64,000 nucleotides of DNA from Gimesia sp. (GCF_040219335.1 NZ_JAVJSQ010000015.1:372001-436000), one strand, 5' to 3'; positions 9,503 through 18,883 are shown, numbered from the stretch's first letter. The notes: a model not told the origin generated them from the letters alone. A program made the numbers and translations.

Positions 9503-9583
9503 ATGTTTCACTTCTTCTCCAGCGAGAGTTCATCGAGCAGCTCGTCAGAATCTGACGGGACGGGGTCGGTGTGTGAAGTGTGA
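9503..9583 (+). CDS. Candidate 26-residue serine-rich small protein
   Basis: A 26-codon ORF begins MFHFF, continues with a serine/glutamate block (nine serines in eleven residues), and ends in TGSVCEV with a single cysteine near the C terminus. CAGGGA lies about 8 bases before its ATG. It sits alone between two strong terminators (9389 and 9605), with its stop 21 bases before the second, which is what a small independent transcription unit would look like. A possible weak promoter is TTGGTG (9440s) with TAATGCT about 16 bases on. No family is recognised, and coding status rests on this arrangement alone. Confidence 0.4.
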   Translation: MFHFFSSESSSSSSSESDGTGSVCEV

Positions 9584-9604
9584 ACGTCGACATTGAATGA
9601 ATTC

Positions 9605-9643
9605 AAGCCCGTCCGATTCTTTGATCGGACGGGCTTTTTTTAT
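9605..9643 (+). terminator. Strong intrinsic terminator after the small ORF
   Basis: A perfect 13-bp stem (AAGCCCGTCCGAT at 9605-9617 with its complement at 9624-9636), a 6-base loop and a long T run. Confidence 0.93.
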
Positions 9644-9794
9644 TGGTATGCCCCAGTTGGGGCGAGGCTCGCATTTTTTCGTTGCATCAGCCGATCTGGC
9701 GCTGCACGGGCACAAAAAGGCTGCTGAGGCTGCTCACCTCTTCAGCTGGCCGGCAGATGTGACACACTCCTCTTGAGAAAGGAGGCTATGAGCA

Positions 9795-10976
9795 ATGGTT
9801 CATAAAGTTCATGTGAATATGGGAACGATCGGTCATATCGATCATGGAAAGACAACGCTGACGGCTGCGATCTTGAAGGTGCAGGCACAGCGTGGTCTGG
9901 CGCGCGTCAAGTCGTACCAGGAGATCGCCCGCGGCGGTATCGAACGCGATAAAAACAAGACTGTGACGATCCTGGCGTCGCATGTGAAATACGAAACGGA
10001 CAAGCGGACGTACGCGCACATCGACTGTCCGGGACACGCGGATTACATCAAGAACATGATCTCCGGTGCAGCCCAGATGGATGGTGCGGTGCTGCTGGTC
10101 TCGGCCGCCGACGGTCCGATGCCCCAGACACGCGAGCACATTCTGCTGGCGCGGCAGGTGGGTGTTCCGCACCTGGTCGTATTTCTCAACAAGTGTGATC
10201 TGGTGGATGATCCGGAGCTGATCGAACTGGTAGAGCTGGAGCTGCGGGAAATGCTGACGCATTATGGCTTTGCTGGAGATGAAGTTCCCTTTATCTACGG
10301 TTCCGCGAAACTGGCCGATGCACGTCCGGATGATCCGGATGCCTCCCGGTGTATCCACGACCTGCTGGAGACGCTCGATACCTACGTGCCGGATCCGCAG
10401 AGGCTGACTGACAGGCCGTTTCTAATGTCGGTCGAAAACGTGTTCAGCATCATGGGCCGCGGGTCTGTGGTGACGGGTAAGATCGAACAGGGGCAGATCC
10501 GTCCCGGCGATGCGGTCGAGATTGTCGGTCTGTGTGAAGATACGCGCACTGATGTTGTGACTTCGGTGGAGTCGTTCAACGCACTGGTCGACACGGGCTA
10601 TGCCGGCGACAACGTGGGCTGCCTGTTGAGAAAGACGAACTACTCAGAAGTTTCGCGGGGTCAGGTGCTGGCAGCAGTTGGCACTGTGACGCCGTATCGA
10701 AACTTCGAGGCGGAAGTTTATGTATTGAAAAAGGAAGAAGGGGGACGGCATACGCCTTTTTTTGATGGCTATACGCCCCAGTTTTTCTTTCGTACGACGA
10801 ACGTCACGGGAACCGCACGGGTGGAAGGCCAGGCAGATCTGGCCATGCCCGGTGACGGTGTGACACTGAACGTGATGCTCAACCAGCCGATCGCGCTGGC
10901 TGAGGGGGACCGGTTTGCGATACGCGAAGGCAGCAAAACGGTCGGTTCGGGAGTGGTCACACGCGTGATTGCCTGA
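9795..10976 (+). CDS. tuf: Divergent EF-Tu paralogue
   Basis: The 393-residue protein aligns over its whole length with EF-Tu, the GTPase that delivers aminoacyl-tRNA. G1 is GHIDHGKT (13-20), G3 DCPGHADY, G4 NKCD, and the C-terminal barrel has GGRHTPFF and FAIREG. The switch-I effector loop is unusual: the near-invariant ARGITI is replaced by KNKTVTI, although the Mg-binding threonine and the following SHV histidine are kept. It stands alone rather than in the str operon (rpsL-rpsG-fusA-tuf). A strong AAAGGAGG at 9777-9784 precedes the ATG, and a terminator follows. It may be a second, condition-specific EF-Tu. Confidence 0.88.
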   Translation: MVHKVHVNMGTIGHIDHGKTTLTAAILKVQAQRGLARVKSYQEIARGGIERDKNKTVTILASHVKYETDKRTYAHIDCPGHADYIKNMISGAAQMDGAVLLVSAADGPMPQTREHILLARQVGVPHLVVFLNKCDLVDDPELIELVELELREMLTHYGFAGDEVPFIYGSAKLADARPDDPDASRCIHDLLETLDTYVPDPQRLTDRPFLMSVENVFSIMGRGSVVTGKIEQGQIRPGDAVEIVGLCEDTRTDVVTSVESFNALVDTGYAGDNVGCLLRKTNYSEVSRGQVLAAVGTVTPYRNFEAEVYVLKKEEGGRHTPFFDGYTPQFFFRTTNVTGTARVEGQADLAMPGDGVTLNVMLNQPIALAEGDRFAIREGSKTVGSGVVTRVIA

Positions 10977-10982
10977 TGTGGG

Positions 10983-11018
10983 TGCCCCTGGTCTGCCTTG
11001 GTGGATCAGGGGCATTTT
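10983..11018 (+). terminator. Intrinsic terminator after the EF-Tu paralogue
   Basis: TGCCCCTG (10983-10990) pairs with CAGGGGCA (11007-11014), and TTTT follows. Confidence 0.8.
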
Positions 11019-11233
11019 ACTGGAGCAGCAGTGCTGTTCGTGGCCGTGTTCTGTTGAAGTCTGCGTGAAAATGGGGGACAGCCCTTGCGAAATACAGGGG
11101 GGCGGGTTCACAATAGGCCAATTCATTTCAACCCGATAGGGAAATCTCGTTGCGTGTGGGAGTGAAAACAGGCCAGCTTAAAAGTGGTCTGACATGATTC
11201 CCTGCACGGACCGTCAACAAGGTAAATGTCTGA

Positions 11234-13012
11234 ATGTGGTCTTCGCGTCTGTTCTGGAAACTGTTCCTGGTTTATGCCGGTCTGAATATTGCTTCCGCGA
11301 TTGTATTCGTGCTGATTGTTTCGGGACGTCAGAAGACCCAGGTGGAAGACCAGGTGCAGCAGCGTCTGCATGACTCAGCGGTGATCATGCGGAGCAGCAT
11401 GGAGGGGGTCTTCGACAGAGGATTCTCTGAGCAGCTGCAGATCAAAGTTGAGAAGCTGGGGGCCGAAACCGGTACGCGGATTACACTGATCGATATGGAC
11501 GGGGTCGTGATTGCCGATTCGGATCAGAGTTCACTACAGCTGGTTCGCGACATGGAGAACCATAAAAACCGGGTGGAAGTTATCAAAGCGCTGGCGACAG
11601 GTTGGGGGACTTCTGAACGGAGAAGTCCGACGCTGAGTGAACCCATGAAGTATTATGCGCTCTTGTACAGGCATGATGGCGAGCCTAAGGGGGTGGTGCG
11701 TGTTTCAATTACGATGTCCAAGATCCAACTGGAGATCGCGTCGATTGAGAAGCTGATCTGGAGTATTGCGCTGCTGGTCAGCTTTACGGTGATGCTGATC
11801 ACCTACTGGGTGGTCGCCCGCATGATCCGTCCCCTGACGATTCTGACCAACGCAGCCGAGTCGATTGCCAATGGGGATTACGATCAGAAACTGTATTTCC
11901 CCCAGCATGATGAACTGGGAATCCTGGCCCAGTCCTTCAACCATATGAGTAAGGAGATGGCCGAACGCGTGCGTCAGCTGCAGGCGAGCGGTGATCGTCT
12001 GAGTACCGTGCTGGAGGGGATGGTCGAAGGCGTGATCGCGACCAATGAACGACAGCATGTGCTGTTTGCCAATGAGTCGGCGGGGCGGTTATTGTTTTTC
12101 TCGCCGGAAGAGGCACAAGGGAAACCGTTATTTGAATCGGTGCGAAATCATCAGCTGCAAAAGGCGGTGACAGAGGTGTTAAAAACCCTGGAACCCCAGC
12201 GGATGGAAGTGGAACTCGAGAGTACCAGCGATCGGATTCTGGGGGTGACCACGACTCCGCTGCCCGGCACTCCCTGTCCGGGTCTGGTGATTGTGTTATT
12301 TGACATGACCGAGTTGCGGCGGTTGGAATCATTGCGTCAGGAGTTTGTCGCGAATGTCTCACATGAATTGAAGACGCCTTTGAGTTCCATTAAGGCGTAC
12401 ACGGAGACCCTGATTCGTGGTGCGATGGATGATCCGGAGATCAGCAAAACTTTTCTGATGCGGATCGAAGAACAGGCAGACCGTCTGCACCAGTTGATTC
12501 TCGACTTGATCAGCCTGGCGAGTATCGAATCAGGAAATCAGGTCTTTGATATTATCAGTATCGAGCTGCGTCCGTTTGTTGAGTCCTGCCTGGTAGATCA
12601 ACAGACTGTGGCGGAGTCGAAGCAGATTGAGCTGATCATTGAAGAGCAGGAGCCCGGTTTGCGAGTCAAAGCTGACGAAGAAGGCTTGCACCAGATCCTG
12701 GGGAACCTGATCAACAACGCGATCAAGTACACGCCGGCGCAGGGAACGATTACGATACGCTGGCAGCGTGATGAAGGTAACATGGTGTTAATGCAGGTGC
12801 AGGATACCGGGATCGGGATCGAGGAGAAGCATCTGGCCCGTCTGTTCGAGCGGTTCTTCCGGGTCGACAAAGCGCGTTCACGTGAATTGGGTGGAACCGG
12901 GCTGGGGCTCTCCATTGTGAAGCACCTTGTACAATCGTTTAATGGTACGATTGGTGTGACCAGTAAGGTCGGGACAGGAACGACGTTTTCTGTCCGTCTC
13001 CCCCGTGGCTGA
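11234..13012 (+). CDS. phoR: Phosphate-regulon sensor histidine kinase PhoR-like
   Basis: The 592-residue kinase has a first transmembrane helix at residues 5-29, an extracytoplasmic region of about 140 residues, and a second helix (IWSIALLVSFTVMLITYWVV). A HAMP segment (MIRPLTILTNAAESIANGDY) and a PAS domain (about 250-355) follow. Then come the H-box FVANVSHELKTPLSS with His377, the N-box NLINNAIKYTP, and the ATP lid DTGIGIEEKHLARLFERFFRVD with GGTGLGLSIV. This PhoR-type layout and its place directly before pstS argue for phosphate control. Its cognate regulator is presumably PhoB at the far end of the cluster. Confidence 0.9.
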   Translation: MWSSRLFWKLFLVYAGLNIASAIVFVLIVSGRQKTQVEDQVQQRLHDSAVIMRSSMEGVFDRGFSEQLQIKVEKLGAETGTRITLIDMDGVVIADSDQSSLQLVRDMENHKNRVEVIKALATGWGTSERRSPTLSEPMKYYALLYRHDGEPKGVVRVSITMSKIQLEIASIEKLIWSIALLVSFTVMLITYWVVARMIRPLTILTNAAESIANGDYDQKLYFPQHDELGILAQSFNHMSKEMAERVRQLQASGDRLSTVLEGMVEGVIATNERQHVLFANESAGRLLFFSPEEAQGKPLFESVRNHQLQKAVTEVLKTLEPQRMEVELESTSDRILGVTTTPLPGTPCPGLVIVLFDMTELRRLESLRQEFVANVSHELKTPLSSIKAYTETLIRGAMDDPEISKTFLMRIEEQADRLHQLILDLISLASIESGNQVFDIISIELRPFVESCLVDQQTVAESKQIELIIEEQEPGLRVKADEEGLHQILGNLINNAIKYTPAQGTITIRWQRDEGNMVLMQVQDTGIGIEEKHLARLFERFFRVDKARSRELGGTGLGLSIVKHLVQSFNGTIGVTSKVGTGTTFSVRLPRG

Positions 13013-13100
13013 GATCGGGGTTGAGTGTGATAAGTGCTGTGTAATTCCTGTGTTAGGATGCGCATTTTCGGTGGTTGAGTTGTTCCGGAAAGATTAAGTA

Positions 13101-13144
13101 CTTCACGATTTCTTAATATAGTCTTAACAAATTGCGGGTATGGT
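13101..13144 (+). promoter_or_regulatory. Pho box and promoter of pstS
   Basis: Three direct repeats sit exactly 11 bases apart: CTTCACG (13101), CTTAATA (13112) and CTTAACA (13123), each followed by 4 AT-rich bases. This is the classic PhoB tandem-heptamer geometry. A -10-like TATGGT (13139-13144) lies 9 bases after the last heptamer, so the Pho box would replace the -35 element. The same heptamer recurs before the alkaline phosphatase gene. Confidence 0.75.
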
Positions 13145-13261
13145 AACACGCGTCTGAGAGAGGCTACAGGTGCCCGTTCGCTCTGAACGGCGGTGTGGTC
13201 TCTGAATCAAAGCCAAAAACCATCTTATTTAACTATATCGCAATTGGGAGAAACACACACG

Positions 13262-14266
13262 ATGATCACGACAAACAAGGGGAAAGTATGGGGGCTGCTG
13301 TGTCTGGCCATTGGCGTTTCCCTGATTGGCGTTGGATGCAACGGGAACAGCGACGGCCCGGCAGCCAAGCAGGCTGGATCTGAGCCAGGAGCGGAAGCAC
13401 CTGCTGAGGGTGGCGAGAAGCTGGAAGGCAGTGTGAAAATCGATGGCTCCAGCACCGTGTATCCCGTGAGTGAAGCGGTTGCCGAAGAGTTTCGTGCAGT
13501 GCAGCCCAAGATTCGTGTAACGGTTGGTGTCTCCGGTACCGGTGGCGGTATGAAGAAATTTATCGCAGGTGAAGTCGATATCTGCGATGCATCTCGGGCG
13601 ATGAAAGAAAAAGAAGCCAACGCCTGTAAAGAACAGGGAATCGAGTTCATCGAACTGTCAGTCGCGTTTGACGGTCTGGCTGTGATCGTGAACCCCAAGA
13701 ATGACTGGTGCGATTGCCTGACCGTCGGTCAGCTCAAAGAACTGTGGCGTCCGGAAAGTGGCGTCAAGCAGTGGAAAGACCTGGATCCCAAGTGGCCTGC
13801 CAAGGACATCAAGCTGTACGGTCCGGGAACTGACTCGGGTACTTTCGATTACTTCACTGAAGCAATCGTTGGTGAATCCAAGGCCAGCCGGGCTGACTAC
13901 ACTGCCAGTGAAGACGATAACGTGCTGGTGACCGGTGTCTCCGAAGACGCAGATGCCCTGGGTTACTTCGGCTACGCTTACTACGAAGAAAACAAAGACA
14001 AACTGAAGCTGCTGGCTGTTGATGGTGGCAAAGGTTGTGTCAAACCTTCACTGGAAACCGTGCGGAACAATACTTATGAGCCACTGTCCCGCCCGCTGTT
14101 CATCTATGTGCGGAAGTCTGCTCTGGAGCGACCTGAAGTTGTTGCCTTTATCAAATTCTACATGGAAAACGCTGCAGCTCTGTCGAAAGACGTGGGTTAT
14201 GTGCCCGTCTCAGAAGAAGTTCAGAAGAAGAACATGGAAACCCTTAATGGAGCTTTGTCGAAGTGA
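13262..14266 (+). CDS. pstS: Phosphate ABC transporter substrate-binding lipoprotein PstS
   Basis: PstS captures phosphate outside the membrane for the PstCAB importer. From the ATG at 13262 (GGGAG 11 bases upstream) the protein is 334 residues, with a lipoprotein signal ending at VGC (Cys26). A Gly/Ala/Pro/Glu linker leads to the binding domain, which begins [20 protein letters not shown]. Other signatures are [21 protein letters not shown] and [13 protein letters not shown]. The GTG at 13193 would bury the signal peptide and is rejected. Its stop overlaps the pstC start (GTGA). Confidence 0.95.
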   Translation: MITTNKGKVWGLLCLAIGVSLIGVGCNGNSDGPAAKQAGSEPGAEAPAEGGEKLEGSVKIDGSSTVYPVSEAVAEEFRAVQPKIRVTVGVSGTGGGMKKFIAGEVDICDASRAMKEKEANACKEQGIEFIELSVAFDGLAVIVNPKNDWCDCLTVGQLKELWRPESGVKQWKDLDPKWPAKDIKLYGPGTDSGTFDYFTEAIVGESKASRADYTASEDDNVLVTGVSEDADALGYFGYAYYEENKDKLKLLAVDGGKGCVKPSLETVRNNTYEPLSRPLFIYVRKSALERPEVVAFIKFYMENAAALSKDVGYVPVSEEVQKKNMETLNGALSK

Positions 14267-15258
14267 CAAACGAACGTTCTGACGCAGGACAACCAGTTGA
14301 AGTCAACGGGGGGGAGGCAGCGGTCGCAGGGCTGCCTCGCCCTGCGTCTCTTGAAAGTGCGAGTGGTGTGTGGAACCGTCTGCGTCCTGTGTATGAGGGC
14401 CTGGTTCACTTCTCGCTGTTTATCTGCGCCAGTATTTCAGTGCTGGTGACCGTAGGCATTGTGATCATTCTGCTGTACGAATCGGTCAAGTTCTTCTACG
14501 ACGTGCCTGTGCTGGAGTTTCTGACGGGGACTGAATGGACTCCGTTGCTTAAGCCACAGCACTTCGGGATTCTGCCTCTGCTCTGTGGGACGATGCTGGT
14601 GGCCGGCGGTTCCGCGATTGTGGCGGTTCCCATTGGTTTGGGGACGGCGATTTATCTGAGTGAATATGCATCTCCCCGCTTCCGCGACATCGTGAAACCA
14701 ATCCTGGAAATCCTGGCCGGTATCCCATCGGTCGTTTATGGATTTATGGCAATTGTGTTTGTGTCTCCGATCATCCGCCAGATTTTTCCCAGCGCCGGCG
14801 TATTTAATGCAGCCAGTGCCTGCGTCGTGGTGGGGATCATGATCCTGCCGATGATCATTTCTCTGAGTGAAGATATTCTGCAGTCGGTCCCGATTTCATT
14901 GCGGGCAGCAGCTTCTGCGCTGGGAGCAAACAAATTTGAAGTGACAGTACGAGTGGTCCTGCCGGCTGCGATGTCGGGGATTATTGCCAGCTTCCTGCTG
15001 GCCATCTCCCGTGCAATTGGTGAAACAATGGCGGTGACTCTGGCGGCAGGGGCGACACCCAAACTGACCCTGAATCCCCTGGAAAGTGTTCAGACCATGA
15101 CCGCTTATATTGTGCAGGTGAGTCTGGGAGATACACCTGCAGGCACGATTGAGTACCGTACAATTTTTGCAGTCGGCCTTGCCTTGTTTGTTACAACAAT
15201 GACGATGAACGTGATTGCTCAATATATTCTCTCCCGAGTAGGAGAACGCTACGAATGA
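14263..15258 (+). CDS. pstC: Phosphate ABC transporter permease PstC
   Basis: This 331-residue inner-membrane permease pairs with PstA to form the phosphate channel. It has a soluble N-terminal segment of about 45 residues, then six hydrophobic helices. The permease loop (RAAASALGANKFEVTVRVVLPAAMSGI) carries the EAA-type motif that docks on PstB. The conserved PstC segment AIGETMAVTLAAG follows. The start is a GTG overlapping the pstS stop by 4 bases, and its own end overlaps pstA, so the three are translationally coupled. Confidence 0.95.
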   Translation: MTNERSDAGQPVEVNGGEAAVAGLPRPASLESASGVWNRLRPVYEGLVHFSLFICASISVLVTVGIVIILLYESVKFFYDVPVLEFLTGTEWTPLLKPQHFGILPLLCGTMLVAGGSAIVAVPIGLGTAIYLSEYASPRFRDIVKPILEILAGIPSVVYGFMAIVFVSPIIRQIFPSAGVFNAASACVVVGIMILPMIISLSEDILQSVPISLRAAASALGANKFEVTVRVVLPAAMSGIIASFLLAISRAIGETMAVTLAAGATPKLTLNPLESVQTMTAYIVQVSLGDTPAGTIEYRTIFAVGLALFVTTMTMNVIAQYILSRVGERYE

Positions 15259-16133
15259 GCACAAAAATCGATATTTATACTAAGAGACGCCGCGGGCGTA
15301 TCGTGAACGGGATGTTTACTGCGGCCTGTTTTCTGGCCACGATTTCCTGTGTGCTGGTGCTGCTGGTTTTGATCTGGAATATCATTCTGCAGGGTAAAAG
15401 CTGGTTGAGCTGGGACTTTATCGAGTCCCTGCCATCACGGTTCCCTGAAAAAGCCGGTATCAAGACAGCACTGTGGGGCAGCATCTGGCTGATCTGTCTG
15501 ACGGCCCTGTTTTCGGTGCCGCTGGGAGTAGGGGCTGCCGTTTATCTCGAAGAGTATGCTCCGCGGAGCCGCTGGCGGAAATTGATTCAGTTGAATATTG
15601 CGAATCTGGCCGGTGTGCCTTCCATTGTTTATGGAATTCTGGGGCTGGGACTGTTCGTCCGGACGCTGGCTTTTGAGCGGAGCGTGCTGTCCGGCGCACT
15701 GACACTGACCCTGGTTGTATTGCCGATCATTATTCTGGCGTCCCAGGAAGCGTTGCGGGCGGTACCGGATTCGATCCGACGTTCGGCTTATGCTCTGGGG
15801 GCGACCCGCTGGCAGACGGTGTGGTACCAGGTGCTGCCGGCTTCCCTGCCGGGGATTATGACGGGAGTGATTTTATCCCTCTCGCGGGCACTGGGAGAAG
15901 CGGCACCTTTGCTGGTTGTCGGGGCGATGGCTTATGTTCCCTTTGTACCGGAAAAATTATCGGATGAGTTTACCGCTCTACCGATTCAGATTTTCAACTG
16001 GACCTCGCGGCCGCAGGAAGAGTTTCATCATCTGGCGGCAGCCGGGATTTTAGTACTGCTGGTTGTACTGGTCAGCATGAATGCCGTAGCGGTGTTCGTG
16101 CGGCATAAATACGGAAAAAAGATTCGCTGGTAA
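15255..16133 (+). CDS. pstA: Phosphate ABC transporter permease PstA
   Basis: PstA is the second channel subunit. The 292 residues include an N-terminal helix (about 21-45), the typical PstA run GAAVYLEEYAPRSRW, NIANLAGVPSIVYGILGLGLF, and the EAA loop SAYALGATRWQTVWYQVLP. RALGEAAPLLVVGA follows. The ATG overlaps the pstC stop by 4 bases. A 94-base gap follows before pstB, containing TATAAT at 16197 that could be part of an internal promoter, though no good -35 accompanies it. Confidence 0.95.
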   Translation: MSTKIDIYTKRRRGRIVNGMFTAACFLATISCVLVLLVLIWNIILQGKSWLSWDFIESLPSRFPEKAGIKTALWGSIWLICLTALFSVPLGVGAAVYLEEYAPRSRWRKLIQLNIANLAGVPSIVYGILGLGLFVRTLAFERSVLSGALTLTLVVLPIIILASQEALRAVPDSIRRSAYALGATRWQTVWYQVLPASLPGIMTGVILSLSRALGEAAPLLVVGAMAYVPFVPEKLSDEFTALPIQIFNWTSRPQEEFHHLAAAGILVLLVVLVSMNAVAVFVRHKYGKKIRW

Positions 16134-16227
16134 GAGAGGGAACCTGGCGATCGGGAAAATACGAAATTCTCCCGCACATATTTGATTTCGATTATCTATA
16201 ATAGTATTCAGCGGGGATAACCAATTT

Positions 16228-17118
16228 ATGGCTTCAACACCCTCGGTTAAAAATAATATGCAATCACCTGATAAAGCAGCCTCCACTCATTCACAGGGTC
16301 CTGTCGTGCGGCCTTCGATTCCTGAAGGTAAAAGCATGCGGACTGCCGATGAGTTGGCGCAGGCTACTGAAAAGATCAGCGTGCGTGACCTGTCATTTTA
16401 TTATTCCGATAACCGCGCTTTAACTGATATTTCGCTTTCGATTCCTGAGCGGTGCGTGACTGCGTTCATTGGCCCCTCAGGCTGTGGAAAGTCGACGTTT
16501 CTCCGGTGTCTGAACCGGATGAATGATATGATCGAAGGCACCCGGGTCGAAGGCGAGATCCTGCTGGAAGGTCAGGATATTTATTCCAGCCGCACAGACA
16601 TCGTGACCTTGCGGAAGCGGATCGGGATGGTATTCCAGAAGTCGACTCCATTTCCGAAATCGATTTTCGATAACGTGTCGTTCGGTCCCAAGATCGCGGG
16701 GATCCGTAAAAAGAAAGATCTGTACGAGATCGTCGAGCGCTCTCTGCAGCGGTCAGCACTGTGGGATGAAGTCAAAGATCGCCTGAGCGATTCTGCATTG
16801 AACCTGTCGGGTGGTCAGCAGCAGCGGTTATGTATCGCCCGTGCTCTGGCCAACGATCCGGACATTCTGTTGATGGATGAACCGGCGTCGGCACTCGATC
16901 CGGCTTCAACGGCACGGATCGAAGACCTGATCTTCGAACTTAAAGAACAGTACACGATTGTGATCGTTACGCATAACATGCAGCAGGCGGCTCGTGTGTC
17001 CGACCAGGCTGCCTTTTTCTATCAGGGGCTGCTGATCGAATCCGGAGCGACGGAAGAGCTCTTCACGAATCCCAAGAAACAGCAGACCGAAGACTACATT
17101 ACCGGCAGGTTTGGATAA
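16228..17118 (+). CDS. pstB: Phosphate ABC transporter ATP-binding protein PstB
   Basis: PstB hydrolyses ATP to drive phosphate import. Walker [10 protein letters not shown] is at residues 82-90, the ABC signature LSGGQQQRL is at about 191-199, and Walker [10 protein letters not shown] follows, with the switch histidine in VTHNMQQA. The phosphate-importer segment [14 protein letters not shown] is present. An N-terminal extension of about 45 polar residues precedes the first strand ([10 protein letters not shown]); family members usually lack it. GGGGA lies 10 bases before the ATG, so the long start appears real. Confidence 0.95.
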   Translation: MASTPSVKNNMQSPDKAASTHSQGPVVRPSIPEGKSMRTADELAQATEKISVRDLSFYYSDNRALTDISLSIPERCVTAFIGPSGCGKSTFLRCLNRMNDMIEGTRVEGEILLEGQDIYSSRTDIVTLRKRIGMVFQKSTPFPKSIFDNVSFGPKIAGIRKKKDLYEIVERSLQRSALWDEVKDRLSDSALNLSGGQQQRLCIARALANDPDILLMDEPASALDPASTARIEDLIFELKEQYTIVIVTHNMQQAARVSDQAAFFYQGLLIESGATEELFTNPKKQQTEDYITGRFG

Positions 17119-17122
17119 GCCA

Positions 17123-17794
17123 ATGACAAAACATTTACAGCGTGATATGGAATCACTGGAGCGGGAAATCATCACCCAGTCATCGCTGGTGGAAGAGATG
17201 ATTTCTAAAGCCAGTCGCGCGCTTTACGAAGTTCAAGTTGATCTGGCCAATGAAGTGATTGAGCAGGAACGGGCAATCAACGAGAGTGAAGTGAAGATTG
17301 AGGAAGACTGCCTGAAGATTCTGGCGCTGCATCAGCCGGTGGCCGTCGATTTGCGCGAGACGGCAACGGTGCTGAAGATTAACAATGATCTGGAGCGTAT
17401 TGCCGATCTGGCGGTGAATATAGCTGAGCGGACCATCGGTCTGTCGCATTATCCGAATTTCCACATTCCTGCTGCCCTGGAACCCATGACCAAAGTTACG
17501 GTTTCGATGTTACGCGACGCGATTGACGCGTTCATCGATTTCGATACCGATAAGGCCCGTGAGGTCTGTAAACGTGATGATATTGTCGACGGTTACAACC
17601 GCGAGATTATCAATGAAATCTACGGATTGATGCAGACCGATCAGAGTCTGATTAAGCCGGCATTACATTTTTTCTCTTCTGCGCGCCACATTGAACGTAT
17701 TGCCGACCATACTACAAATATTGCGGAAGATGTGATTTACCTGACCGAGGGCGAAATTATCCGTCATCGTCACAAAGAAACATTTTCCACCTGA
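17123..17794 (+). CDS. phoU: Phosphate transport regulator PhoU
   Basis: PhoU links Pst transporter state to the PhoR kinase. From the ATG at 17123 the product is 223 residues of helices, with two PhoU three-helix units. Their repeated motif reads DLRETATVLKINNDLERIADLAVNIAER in the first and RHIERIADHTTNIAEDVIYL in the second (both shown only in part), both with the metal-binding E/D-xxxD pattern. A TTG 12 bases upstream is possible but would overlap pstB. It is 4 bases beyond pstB and surely cotranscribed with it. Confidence 0.93.
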   Translation: MTKHLQRDMESLEREIITQSSLVEEMISKASRALYEVQVDLANEVIEQERAINESEVKIEEDCLKILALHQPVAVDLRETATVLKINNDLERIADLAVNIAERTIGLSHYPNFHIPAALEPMTKVTVSMLRDAIDAFIDFDTDKAREVCKRDDIVDGYNREIINEIYGLMQTDQSLIKPALHFFSSARHIERIADHTTNIAEDVIYLTEGEIIRHRHKETFST

Positions 17795-17827
17795 CCCGCT
17801 TTTACAGAGGTGTTATAAGAAAAAGAC

Positions 17828-18541
17828 ATGTCAAAGAAACGCATTCTTGTGATTGAAGATGATCGTTCTCTCTCTGAAGTTCTCGCATACAATCTGCGAC
17901 AGGAGAAGTACGATGCCGTGGTGGCCCTGGATGGGATGGACGGGTTACGGCAGGCCCAGTTGAAAACGCCTGACCTGATTATATTAGACCTGATGTTGCC
18001 TCAGATGGACGGACTGGAAGTCTGTCGCAGACTGCGATCAGACCCGGTAACATGCAATGTGCTGATACTGATGCTGACCGCGAAATCTGAAGAGACCGAT
18101 CAGGTCGTCGGTTTCACGCTGGGGGCTGACGATTACGTAACCAAGCCGTTCAGCGTCAAGATTCTGCTGGAGCGGATCAAGGCTCTGCTTCGTCGACGTG
18201 AAAGCAATGGCGAAGCCTCAGATACCATCGTGAGCCAGGGAGTGATGATCGACCGCCGGCGTCACCGGGTGATGATTGACGATGTGCCTATCTCTCTGAC
18301 CCGCAGTGAATTCGAACTTCTGGAAGCGCTGGTTCGTCAGCCGGGGCGAGTGTTCTCCCGTTCTGAGTTGATTGATGCGGCTCTGGGAGACGATGCCCTC
18401 GTGCTGGAGCGGACGATTGACGTTCATATCCGGGCTCTGCGTCAGAAACTGGATAAGCACGCGGAGTTGATTGAAACGGTGCGTGGAGTTGGTTATCGAT
18501 TCCGTGATCCTGACACCGCATTTAAGAAACAGACGACGTAA
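17828..18541 (+). CDS. phoB: Response regulator PhoB-like (OmpR family)
   Basis: This 237-residue regulator has a receiver domain with acidic DD at residues 11-12, the phosphoacceptor Asp54 (LDLMLPQMDG) and Lys in YVTKPFS. A winged-helix DNA-binding domain (about 135-230) contains SLTRSEFELLEALVRQPGRVFSRSELI, DVHIRALRQKL and the terminal VRGVGYRF. It closes the phosphate cluster and is the likely partner of PhoR, whose gene is at the other end. It probably binds the 11-base repeats before pstS and the alkaline phosphatase gene. Confidence 0.92.
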   Translation: MSKKRILVIEDDRSLSEVLAYNLRQEKYDAVVALDGMDGLRQAQLKTPDLIILDLMLPQMDGLEVCRRLRSDPVTCNVLILMLTAKSEETDQVVGFTLGADDYVTKPFSVKILLERIKALLRRRESNGEASDTIVSQGVMIDRRRHRVMIDDVPISLTRSEFELLEALVRQPGRVFSRSELIDAALGDDALVLERTIDVHIRALRQKLDKHAELIETVRGVGYRFRDPDTAFKKQTT

Positions 18542-18570
18542 ATCGTTTGGCAGAAGGCTGAAACGACATT

Positions 18571-18602
18571 AAACAGGTCTGCGAGAGCAGGCCTGTTTTT
18601 GT
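18571..18602 (+). terminator. Intrinsic terminator of the pho/pst cluster
   Basis: AACAGG-T-CTGC pairs with GCAG-G-CCTGTT around a GAGA loop (18572-18597), and TTTTTGTTTT follows. Confidence 0.9.
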
Positions 18603-18739
18603 TTTGCAATTGGGTGTCAGTACTTAAGTACCTGTTCTGGCTGGGGTAGGGGAGAAAATGCACGGGATAAGTGTACTAAGTATCACATGAATTGGGGTTT
18701 CTTTCTATCTGAACTGTCAAAAAGATGTAGAAACGGTAG

Positions 18740-18767
18740 TTGACAGTCTAACGAAGGTCGATATACT
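18740..18767 (+). promoter_or_regulatory. Sigma-70-type promoter of bfd
   Basis: TTGACA (18740-18745), a 16-base spacer and TATACT (18762-18767). The -35 is a perfect consensus match and the -10 is close to it. The expected start site falls at about 18774, inside the inverted repeat, leaving a leader of roughly 160 bases. Confidence 0.75.
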
Positions 18768-18776
18768 AGTCTTAGT

Positions 18777-18791
18777 TGAGACTGAGTCTCA
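18777..18791 (+). promoter_or_regulatory. Fur-family-like 7-1-7 operator
   Basis: TGAGACT-G-AGTCTCA is a perfect 7-1-7 inverted repeat. It matches the Fur/PerR/Zur operator layout TGATAATnATTATCA at 10 of 14 arm positions. It begins 10 bases after the -10 element, where a repressor would block transcription. Because the gene encodes an iron-storage ferredoxin, Fur is the most likely binder (inference). Confidence 0.5.
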
Positions 18792-18883
18792 TGATCGACA
18801 TTCCACCAGGTCCAAGCCTGAGATCGGGGTTCCAACCGTTTCCTACCTGAGGAACTCCGGGTTTTTCAAGATCACTATCCACG

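Noticed and set aside
9387-9593. 68-codon minus-strand ORF
   Set aside because: It starts inside one terminator region and covers the other strand of the small serine-rich ORF; no ribosome site or family.
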